From JAQUGA01 sp964521105 (GTDB lineage: Bacteria > Bacteroidota > Bacteroidia > Bacteroidales > WCHB1-69): a stretch of DNA of 16,661 nt. The position numbers and the translations under genes are program-made. Position 1 is the first letter of the stretch, and every line of letters begins with the position of its first letter. The notes beneath the pieces are model-generated. The model did no database searches and was not told the origin of the DNA. It worked only from the letters and a program-made list of their open reading frames with translations. The DNA lies in assembly GCA_964521105.1 (NCBI GenBank), contig CAZFPO010000059.1, forward strand, positions 1 to 16,661, written 5' to 3'. This document shows, piece after piece, positions 7,685 through 14,309 of this stretch.

Positions 7685-8770
7685 ATGAAAAAAATAATTT
7701 TCTTATTGAGTTGTTTAGTGCTGAATGTCAGTATGATGCATTCGTTTGCTCAAGTAAAAGACTCTACTAAAACCGAAGTTATAGTTATTAAAGGAGAAGA
7801 AACTCAAGTAGTTGAAAAAATATACAACGAAGGAATCTCGTTATATAAATCGCAAAAGTTAAATGAAGCGATTGAAAAATTTACAGAAGCTATACAAAAA
7901 GACCCCAAGTTTATGTTGGCATATTTGAATCGTGCTTCTATTTATTATGATAAAGGCGATTATAGCTCTTCGTTATTGGATTATAATTCATACATTGAAT
8001 TAGCACCAGTAGATCCGCAAGGCTATTATTTGCGAGGAAATACTAATTATGCCTTGAACAAACTTAATGAAGCATCGCTTGATTATGATAAAGCCATCGA
8101 ATTAAATCCCAAAAATGAAAATGCCTATTATTTTCGTGGTGTAATAAAGTTTGAAAAAGAAGATTATCAAGGTGCTATAGCCGATTTTAATAAAGCGATT
8201 GAACTTAATCCGGATTATGCATATGCATATAATGATAGGGGTAGTGCTAAAAAAATGTTAGATGATTTCGATGGAGCTATTGCCGATTACACTATGGCGA
8301 TAAAATCTAATCCCAAACACGCATTTTTTTATAATAATCGCGGAAGTGCTAAGCGGAAAAAAAATGACAATCAAGGTGCAATTGCCGATTATAACATGGC
8401 AATTGAATTAAATTCAAATTATCATATTGCGTTAAATAATCGTGGAATGGCATTTTATGAATTGGGAAAGTATAAGGAAGCAATTGACGATTTTACGAAA
8501 GCAATTGATATTAAATCAGATTATGCATATTCTTATAATAATCGCGGTAACGCAAAAATGAAAATGAAAGATTATAATGGAGCTATTTCCGATTATAATA
8601 AAGCGTTAGAACTAGATGACAAAATGGCTTATACTTATTTGCATCGAGGAAATGCAAAAGAAATGATTCGTGATGTAAATGGAGCAATTTCCGATTGGGA
8701 AAAAGCTGCTTCAATGGGTGTTGAAGCCGGAACAACGTATGCAAAAAAGTATAAAGAAGACGAATTTTAA
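7685..8770 (+). CDS. Exported nine-repeat TPR protein
   Basis: A 361-residue protein with a Sec signal peptide (1-23, ending SFAQ) followed by a short linker and nine consecutive 34-residue tetratricopeptide repeats from about residue 43 to 347. Each has the W/Y-x-x-R-G, 'GAI-DYxKAIEL' and 'NPxx' positions in register (for example ENAYYFRG...GAIADFNKAIELNPDY). Repeats 3-9 are especially uniform, a continuous superhelix that would offer a long peptide- or protein-binding groove. No catalytic motif. With the signal peptide and no lipobox it should be periplasmic, perhaps at the outer membrane. The PorE-like OmpA gene starts 38 bp downstream on the same strand, so the products probably work together in the envelope. 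The exact partner is unknown. Confidence 0.9.
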   Translation: MKKIIFLLSCLVLNVSMMHSFAQVKDSTKTEVIVIKGEETQVVEKIYNEGISLYKSQKLNEAIEKFTEAIQKDPKFMLAYLNRASIYYDKGDYSSSLLDYNSYIELAPVDPQGYYLRGNTNYALNKLNEASLDYDKAIELNPKNENAYYFRGVIKFEKEDYQGAIADFNKAIELNPDYAYAYNDRGSAKKMLDDFDGAIADYTMAIKSNPKHAFFYNNRGSAKRKKNDNQGAIADYNMAIELNSNYHIALNNRGMAFYELGKYKEAIDDFTKAIDIKSDYAYSYNNRGNAKMKMKDYNGAISDYNKALELDDKMAYTYLHRGNAKEMIRDVNGAISDWEKAASMGVEAGTTYAKKYKEDEF

Positions 8771-8808
8771 TGTGCAAAAATTTAATTAACTATCGAAAAA
8801 TTACTATT

Positions 8809-10857
8809 ATGAAAAAGATATTTCCAATAATTTGTTTTATGCTTTTTGCCCAATCAATCATGTTAGCTCAAACTAATGTTGAATTTGTTCGCGAAAATTT
8901 TCCCGAAAAAGGTCAATATCGCGAAGCCATGGGTTATTTGAATGATGCGGAAAAATTATTACAAGACGATTATCCAAATTATATTGAAGCCATTGCATTA
9001 TATCAAAAAGCATATAAAATTAATCCAAATAATGCAATGTTAAACTATAAAATAGGATATTGTATCTATTCAAGTCGTGTAAAACGTTCTTCTTCTATCG
9101 AATATTTTGAAAAAGCATATCAATTAAAAGCTGATGTTACACCCGAATTATTGTACTATTTAGGAATTGCTTACCAGTTAACCTACCAATTTGATAAAGC
9201 AATGGACTTTTATCGAAAATATTTAACAGCTATTACTGGAAAAACACTTGCCGATAAAAGTCCTGATGTGTATAAAAAAATTAATGAATGTGAAAACGGA
9301 AAAATTCTGATAAAAAATGAAGAAAGAGTATTTATTGATAACATAGGTAAAGAAATAAATTCGTTGTATGATGAATACGGTCCTGTAATTACAGCCGATG
9401 AATCTGTTTTAATGTTTACTTCAAAACGACCACTAACCGAAACTCAACGCCCTGAAAAGGGAGAATTTTTTGAAAATATTTATTTCAGTGCTCGAAAAAA
9501 TAAACGTTGGAACAATGCCGAAAATTCGGGAAAACCTTTAAATAGTGATTATCATAATGCAGTGAAAGCAATTTCTAACGATGGGCAAAAGTTAATTGTT
9601 TACCGAGGCGATAATGGTGGCGACTTGTTTATTGCTAAAGCAAATGGTGATACGTGGTCGAAACCCGAGCGTTTACCTAAACAAATTAACACAATGTATC
9701 ACGAAGCATCAGCTTCATTCTCTTACGATGGAAAATCAATATATTATGTGAGTGATAAACCTGGTGGATTAGGTGGTCATGATATTTATACGTCATCAAT
9801 TGATGCGAAAGGTCGTTGGAGCGAACCTGTAAACTTAGGTAATATCGTAAATACTCCCTACGAAGAAATTTCGGTGTTTGCTCACCCTGACGGAAAAACC
9901 CTCTATTTTAGCTCTAATGGTCACAAAAATATGGGTGGCTACGATATTTTTAAAACTACCTTGGAAAATGGTGTATGGACTGAGCCAGTAAATATTGGTT
10001 ATCCAATTTCTACCACTGACGATGATGTGTTTTTTGTGATTTCAGCAAGTGGTCGACGTGCTTATTATTCTTCTGCCAGAGATGGTGGTACTGGCGGACA
10101 GGATTTATACGTTATTACTTTCTTGGGACCCGAAAAACTATTGGTAATGAATGGAGAGGATAATTTGTTGGCAAACAAAACAAATCCAATCCGCGAAAAA
10201 TTTGTAGCTCCCGAAGTTAAAATTGAAGAAACTAGCGTAACTTTATTAAAAGGTATTATCATTGATGAAAAAACAAAGGAACCTGTGTTAGCAACGATTG
10301 AGTTGTACGATAATGATAAAAATGAATTATTGGCAACGTTTCAATCGAATAGTAAAACAGGTCGTTACTTAGTTTCATTACCTTCGGGTAAAAATTATGG
10401 TATTGCAGTTAAAGCCGATAAATACTTGTTCCACTCCGAAAATTTTAACTTGCCCGATTCGGCTAAATATCAGGAAATTGAAAAAGTTATAGAACTTAAA
10501 AAAATGGAAGTTGGACAACGAATTGTTCTTAGAAATATATTCTTCGATTTTAATAAATCAACACTTCGCCCCGAATCAAACATTGAGTTAGAAAATCTAA
10601 TTAATTTATTAAATGAAAATCCGAATATGAAAATTGAGATTTCGGGACATACCGACAATGTGGGTACTGCTCAATATAATAAAAAATTATCCGAGTCTAG
10701 AGCAAAAGCTGTGGTTGATTATTTAACAACCAAGGGTATTGCTAAAGATAGACTTACTTTTGCTGGTTATGGATTCGATGATCCAATTGCTCCAAACGAT
10801 ACCGAAGAAGGTCGCCAACTTAACCGTAGAACTGAGTTTAAGGTTATTCAAAATTAA
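8809..10857 (+). CDS. OmpA-family protein with TPR and PD40 propeller (PorE-like)
   Basis: A 682-residue envelope protein. Order of parts: signal peptide (1-20, ending MLAQ), TPR region (about 57-155), a PD40/WD40-like beta-propeller (about 185-440) with blades containing 'DxxxxYFSSNG', 'GGxDIY' and 'WSEPVNLG', a CpeD-like Ig fold (about 475-565), and an OmpA C-terminal domain (about 570-680). The peptidoglycan-binding residues are present: Asp616 in HTDN and Arg631 in LSESRA. This is the domain order of PorE, the T9SS scaffold of Porphyromonas, but paralogues with the same layout are common, and PorE is a lipoprotein while this one has no lipobox Cys. I chose ATG 8809 over 8770: the upstream codons would put a 13-residue charged extension before a textbook signal peptide. 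It lies 38 bp after the TPR gene. Likely tethers an outer-membrane complex to peptidoglycan. Confidence 0.9.
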   Translation: MKKIFPIICFMLFAQSIMLAQTNVEFVRENFPEKGQYREAMGYLNDAEKLLQDDYPNYIEAIALYQKAYKINPNNAMLNYKIGYCIYSSRVKRSSSIEYFEKAYQLKADVTPELLYYLGIAYQLTYQFDKAMDFYRKYLTAITGKTLADKSPDVYKKINECENGKILIKNEERVFIDNIGKEINSLYDEYGPVITADESVLMFTSKRPLTETQRPEKGEFFENIYFSARKNKRWNNAENSGKPLNSDYHNAVKAISNDGQKLIVYRGDNGGDLFIAKANGDTWSKPERLPKQINTMYHEASASFSYDGKSIYYVSDKPGGLGGHDIYTSSIDAKGRWSEPVNLGNIVNTPYEEISVFAHPDGKTLYFSSNGHKNMGGYDIFKTTLENGVWTEPVNIGYPISTTDDDVFFVISASGRRAYYSSARDGGTGGQDLYVITFLGPEKLLVMNGEDNLLANKTNPIREKFVAPEVKIEETSVTLLKGIIIDEKTKEPVLATIELYDNDKNELLATFQSNSKTGRYLVSLPSGKNYGIAVKADKYLFHSENFNLPDSAKYQEIEKVIELKKMEVGQRIVLRNIFFDFNKSTLRPESNIELENLINLLNENPNMKIEISGHTDNVGTAQYNKKLSESRAKAVVDYLTTKGIAKDRLTFAGYGFDDPIAPNDTEEGRQLNRRTEFKVIQN

Positions 10858-10881
10858 AAATATTTTCATGAAATCTCGCTT

Positions 10882-11556
10882 TTATTTTAATAAATCAGGT
10901 CTTCTTTTATTGGTTCTTTCTATGGCTTTTTCGTCTTTCCAATGATTTATTAATTTTTCGTTCCCCGATAATAAAACTTCTGGAACTTCCCAACCCTTAA
11001 AGTTAGCTGGTCGAGTGTAAACTGGTGGCGATACAAAACCATTTTGAAAAGAATCGGACAGCGCCGAAGTTTCGTCATTTAACACACCTGGTAAAAGCCT
11101 TACTATTGAATCAACAACTACCATAGCTGGCAATTCACCTCCCGAAAGTACAAAATTACCAATGGATATTTCTGATGTAATTAAATGTTCTCGAATTCTT
11201 TCGTCAATTCCTTTATAATGTCCACACAAAATAATTATATTTTCGAGTAGTGAAAATTTATTTGCTATGTTTTGATTGAAAATTTCACCGTCAGGTGTCA
11301 TGAAAATTATTTCGGAATAGTATCGTTCTTTTTTTAATTGTGCAATGCAGTTGTAAATTGGTTCAATCATCATAACCATCCCTGGTTCGCCTCCAAATGG
11401 ATAGTCGTCAACTTTTCGATGTTTATTCGTAGAGTATTCGCGAATGTTATGAATCTTAATTTCTGTTAAGCCCTTTTCGTTTGCTCTTTTAATAATTGAA
11501 TGGTTGAATGGTCCATCAAACATTTCAGGAAAAAGGGTTAAAATGTCAATTCTCAT
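10882..11556 (-). CDS. trmD: tRNA (guanine-37-N1)-methyltransferase
   Basis: Transfers methyl from S-adenosylmethionine to N1 of G37 in tRNAs reading CNN/GNN-type codons, preventing +1 frameshifts; essential in many bacteria. The 224 residues match the compact Bacteroidota TrmD end to end: MRIDILTLFPEMF at the start, DDYPFGGEPGMVM (50-62), the knot segments ILCGHYKGIDERI and EISIGNFVLSGGELPA, Arg153 (RLLPGVL), the catalytic-type Asp168 in LSDSF, PVYTRP, and the C-terminal ERTNKRRPDLL. Length is normal and the start is unambiguous. It is the last gene of a minus-strand operon (M16 peptidase, O-methyltransferase, trmD; 5-bp gap to the latter) and converges with the OmpA gene, leaving only 24 bases between the two stop codons. 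Confidence 0.98.
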   Translation of the reverse strand: MRIDILTLFPEMFDGPFNHSIIKRANEKGLTEIKIHNIREYSTNKHRKVDDYPFGGEPGMVMMIEPIYNCIAQLKKERYYSEIIFMTPDGEIFNQNIANKFSLLENIIILCGHYKGIDERIREHLITSEISIGNFVLSGGELPAMVVVDSIVRLLPGVLNDETSALSDSFQNGFVSPPVYTRPANFKGWEVPEVLLSGNEKLINHWKDEKAIERTNKRRPDLLK

Positions 11557-11561
11557 AATGT

Positions 11562-12218
11562 TTATTTTTTTTGAACAATCATTATTCCGTCTCTAATGGG
11601 CAATAAAATCGATTCAAACCGATCATCGTTACTTAATCGTTTATTAAATGAGTCAATTATTTGAGTAGATTTATCGTTTTCAAGTTCGTGAGGTATCAAA
11701 ACTTTTCCACTCCAAAGAACATTATCAACTATTATCAGCCCTCCAGTATTTACATTATCAACTAACAAATTAAAATACTCGTCATACTCTTCTTTATTTC
11801 CATCAATAAAAACCATGTCCCATTTTTCGGGTAATGTTGGTATTATTTTAATTGCATTACCAATGATTAATTTAATTTTTGATTGTAATTTAGCTTTGTT
11901 AATATATTTTTGAATTAAATCCTCATACTCTTCATTTACTTCAATAGTATATAATAGTGCATTATCTAGCAATTCCATTCCAATTGATAATGCCGAATAT
12001 CCCGAAAAAGTGCCAATTTCAATAACTCGTTTTGGTTTTTTTAATCGAACTAATAATCGTAAAAAATTGCTTTGTTGACTTCCCGATATCATTCGAGGAT
12101 TAATCATTTTTATATAAGTTTCACGATACAACTCCTTTAAAATATCTGGTTCCTTGCTCGAATGTTCTTCGGCATAATATTGAAATGGTCCACTTACGCA
12201 GCTATCTTCGTATCTCAT
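11562..12218 (-). CDS. SAM-dependent O-methyltransferase (COMT/YrrM-type)
   Basis: A 218-residue cytosolic class I methyltransferase of the metal-dependent O-methyltransferase family 3. Visible motifs: the SAM-binding loop EIGTFSGYSAL (67-77), an acidic strand end IEVNEEY, the metal site Asp139 (FIDGNK), Asp165-Asn166 (IIVDN), and the C-terminal LPIRDGIMIV. The residues for Mg-assisted catalysis are intact. Family members methylate catechols or caffeoyl-CoA, and the close bacterial relative YrrM/TrmR methylates 5-hydroxyuridine at tRNA position 34; sequence alone cannot tell which applies. Sitting next to trmD makes a tRNA substrate attractive but unproven. Its ATG overlaps the stop of the M16 peptidase by 4 bp (ATGA), implying translational coupling. 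Confidence 0.93.
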   Translation of the reverse strand: MRYEDSCVSGPFQYYAEEHSSKEPDILKELYRETYIKMINPRMISGSQQSNFLRLLVRLKKPKRVIEIGTFSGYSALSIGMELLDNALLYTIEVNEEYEDLIQKYINKAKLQSKIKLIIGNAIKIIPTLPEKWDMVFIDGNKEEYDEYFNLLVDNVNTGGLIIVDNVLWSGKVLIPHELENDKSTQIIDSFNKRLSNDDRFESILLPIRDGIMIVQKK

Positions 12219-13447
12219 TTTCGTCCAATTGAAATAAAACTGAAATTTTCCGGATTAAGAATTTCGTTAGAAATTTCTAAAAGATCATTAGCCGAAATAG
12301 ATTCAATTTTTTGGTATACATCTTCCATGTTGTCAACGAAATTATAATAAAGATAACTTTTTCCGATGTTTAGCATTTCGTTTAAATTGGAGTCGTTACT
12401 GAGTGCAATTTGACCAATAAATTGTTTTTTTGCACGACTTAATTGAAGTGTTCCCAATTTTTCAGTTTTAATTCGCGTAAATTCTTTATGAATTAATTCT
12501 ATCGATTTTTCAACCGAATTTTTATCGGTGGCAAAGTACACCGAAAAATAACCCGTATCGGATAGTGGCTGAAAACTCGATTCTACAGCATAAGCTAATC
12601 CATATTTTTCACGAATCGAAATATTTAATCTGGTATTCATTCCTGGTCCGCCTAAAAGATTGTTAATTAGTCCAAAAATATTTTTTTTGTCGTCATACAT
12701 GTTGTAACATGTTGTGCCAATTATGCTGTGTGTTTGATGTGTGTTTAGTGGAATTAATTTATTTTGAGGGATAAATCCGTTAAAAATATTTCGCTTAAAA
12801 TTTCGTGTCGATGCTAATATGTTCCCAAAATGTTTTTCGATTATAGTTGATAATCTTTGAATTGAAATATTTCCTACCGAAGATATAACCATCTGATCGG
12901 TTGTGTAAGTTCTTTTTATGAAGTCGATAATGGTTTTTTTTGAAATTGATTTTACAGAGCTTGTCGATCCCAAAATATTTCTACCTAAGGCGTGTTTGTC
13001 AAATATTAAATCTTCAAAGAGGTCAAAGCAAAGTTCGGTGGGATTATCTTTGTACGATTTTATCTCCTCAATTACCACATCTTTTTCTAAATCAATGTCT
13101 TTTTGCCTAAATTCCGAATTGAAAATAATATCTGATAAAAGTTCAGCCGAACGGTCGTAATATTGTTTTAAAAACGAAGCATAAAAAACCGTTTCCTCTT
13201 TACTAGTGAATGCATTTAGGTCGCCTCCAACATTCTCTAAGCGTGCTAACACTTGAAAAGGTTTTCGTTTTTTTGTTCCTTTAAATATCATGTGTTCGAT
13301 AAAATGAGCAACACCCCACTCGTTTTCAAACTCATCTCGTGACCCCGACATAAATGTTACACTCATGTGTGCAACATTTCCAGCAACTTGTTTATGAACT
13401 AATCGAATTCCGTTTTTTAAAGTAATAAAATGGTAGTTGTTTTTCAT
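12215..13447 (-). CDS. M16-family zinc metallopeptidase
   Basis: A 410-residue protein related to the mitochondrial processing peptidase beta subunit and bacterial PqqL/YmxG-type enzymes. The inverted zinc motif HxxEH is intact at 48-52 (HFIEH), and a downstream glutamate in EEIKSYKDNP (127-128) supplies the third ligand at the usual spacing. The N-terminal catalytic half (about 5-200) is followed by the homologous non-catalytic half (about 205-405), which contains GGPGMNTRLNISIREKYGLAYAVESS, the family's 'R...Y' substrate-binding segment. No signal peptide is seen, so a cytosolic location is likely. As a single-chain of one N+C pair it probably dimerises. First gene of an operon with the O-methyltransferase (4-bp overlap) and trmD; a -7 box lies 24 bases upstream. 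Substrates unknown, probably short peptides or unfolded segments. Confidence 0.95.
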   Translation of the reverse strand: MKNNYHFITLKNGIRLVHKQVAGNVAHMSVTFMSGSRDEFENEWGVAHFIEHMIFKGTKKRKPFQVLARLENVGGDLNAFTSKEETVFYASFLKQYYDRSAELLSDIIFNSEFRQKDIDLEKDVVIEEIKSYKDNPTELCFDLFEDLIFDKHALGRNILGSTSSVKSISKKTIIDFIKRTYTTDQMVISSVGNISIQRLSTIIEKHFGNILASTRNFKRNIFNGFIPQNKLIPLNTHQTHSIIGTTCYNMYDDKKNIFGLINNLLGGPGMNTRLNISIREKYGLAYAVESSFQPLSDTGYFSVYFATDKNSVEKSIELIHKEFTRIKTEKLGTLQLSRAKKQFIGQIALSNDSNLNEMLNIGKSYLYYNFVDNMEDVYQKIESISANDLLEISNEILNPENFSFISIGRK

Positions 13448-13470
13448 TAAGTAAATGCAAATTGATTGAG

Positions 13471-13478
13471 CAAAGTTA
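13471..13478 (-). promoter_or_regulatory. -7 box for the M16-OMT-trmD operon
   Basis: TAACTTTG on the minus strand fits TAnnTTTG, with 24 bases to the M16 start at 13447. It lies downstream of the two terminator hairpins, so the operon would have its own transcript. No -33 element recognised. Confidence 0.45.
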
Positions 13479-13553
13479 ATAATTCTTTTAATTAAGTACC
13501 TTGTTTGTTTTTAATGAAAACGTGGTTCATTTTTTTATTTTTTATTGAAATTT

Positions 13554-13599
13554 AAAAAAGTAAAAGCTACTATTTGAATTCAAATACGCTTACTTTTAC
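13554..13599 (-). terminator. Second terminator-like hairpin with nested palindrome
   Basis: GTAAAAG (13560-13566) pairs with CTTTTAC (13593-13599). Inside lies a perfect 16-bp palindrome (13571-13586, TATTTGAATTCAAATA). On the minus strand the outer stem is followed directly by six T's (13559-13554). It sits 18 bases past the first hairpin on the same strand, so it looks like a backup terminator. The nested palindrome could also be a protein-binding site. Confidence 0.5.
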
Positions 13600-13616
13600 A
13601 TGTGATTGTTGTGAAT

Positions 13617-13647
13617 AAAAAAAGCTGCTCAGTTATAAGCAGCTTTT
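13617..13647 (-). terminator. Rho-independent terminator of the lipocalin-like lipoprotein gene
   Basis: AAAGCTGCT (13621-13629) and AGCAGCTTT (13638-13646) form a 9-bp perfect stem with an 8-base loop. On the minus strand it ends in seven T's. It lies 19 bases after the stop codon at 13666. The clearest terminator of the window. Confidence 0.8.
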
Positions 13648-13665
13648 CCTACATAATTTAAAGAA

Positions 13666-14088
13666 TTAATCTTTTTCATATTCAGTTCTTTCAACATCGC
13701 TTCCATCAACATGCTCTACAAATAATTCTTTATTTGTTAATCGCAATATGGTAGTTTCGCTAGTAGATGTTTGTCCACCAAAAGTATATTTAGTAACAAT
13801 TTTAGTTTTATCACTATTAAATTCCCATGTTCCATTAAACGAACCCCATTGTGGAGAAGTTGTTGTAACAGTACCGTCTTTTTTAAATTCAGTAGTTGTT
13901 GCTTTATCATCAGCCGATAAGGTTTGTTCTGTACCGTTATAAACTGCTTTTGTTACTTTCCACACACCAGTTATACGAGAAGTTTTTGAACGTAAGCTTA
14001 ATGAAGGACCTTCATCATATTTTCCACAACTAGAAAGTATTAAAGATGCAGCAAATAAAACAACTAAAAATACATTTGTTTTTTTCAT
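13666..14088 (-). CDS. Small lipocalin-like lipoprotein
   Basis: A 140-residue lipoprotein: signal peptide with lipobox LSSC, lipidated Cys at residue 21, then a short acidic linker (GKYDEGP). The mature domain begins 'SRITGVWKV' (38-46) and continues as short antiparallel strands (FKKDGTV, GTWEFNSDKTKIV, ILRLTNKELFVEH), the layout of the lipocalin-like / DUF5004 lipoproteins abundant in Bacteroidota, which carry a GxW near the N-terminus of an eight-stranded fold. Single-gene unit with its own -7 box and a strong terminator. Ligand and role are unknown; the acidic residues after the Cys could favour surface export, an inference. Confidence 0.85.
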   Translation of the reverse strand: MKKTNVFLVVLFAASLILSSCGKYDEGPSLSLRSKTSRITGVWKVTKAVYNGTEQTLSADDKATTTEFKKDGTVTTTSPQWGSFNGTWEFNSDKTKIVTKYTFGGQTSTSETTILRLTNKELFVEHVDGSDVERTEYEKD

Positions 14089-14127
14089 AATATTTATTTT
14101 TTTTGGTTAATATTTATTTATCTTAAA

Positions 14128-14135
14128 CAAAAGTA
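14128..14135 (-). promoter_or_regulatory. -7 box for the lipocalin-like gene
   Basis: TACTTTTG on the minus strand fits TAnnTTTG, 40 bases before the ATG at 14088. No clear -33 element. Confidence 0.4.
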
Positions 14136-14309
14136 ATCATATTTTTTAAGTTTCGTATAGTTTTTATGGGTTAAAATTTATTTTTTTTTAACATTGACTT
14201 GTTGATAAGAAGTATTTTTCTTGCTTTTTTATGCAAAAAACAATAGATATGGATAATATCACTTTATATATTATAAAAAAAATCTAAAACAGTATATAAA
14301 AATGAAAAT

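Noticed and set aside
10869..10946. Plus-strand mini-frame starting 11 bases after the OmpA stop with a signal-peptide-like sequence (KSGLLLLVLSMAFSSF)
   Set aside because: Nearly all of it is antisense to the conserved C-terminus of TrmD, it stops after 25 codons, and the hydrophobic look follows from the antisense of Lys/Arg/Glu codons.
14221..14243. TTGCTTTTTT...AAAAAACAA hairpin as terminator of the BatA/VWA gene
   Set aside because: Almost all A-T pairs with a bulge, no T-run after it on the minus strand, and over 60 bases past the stop.
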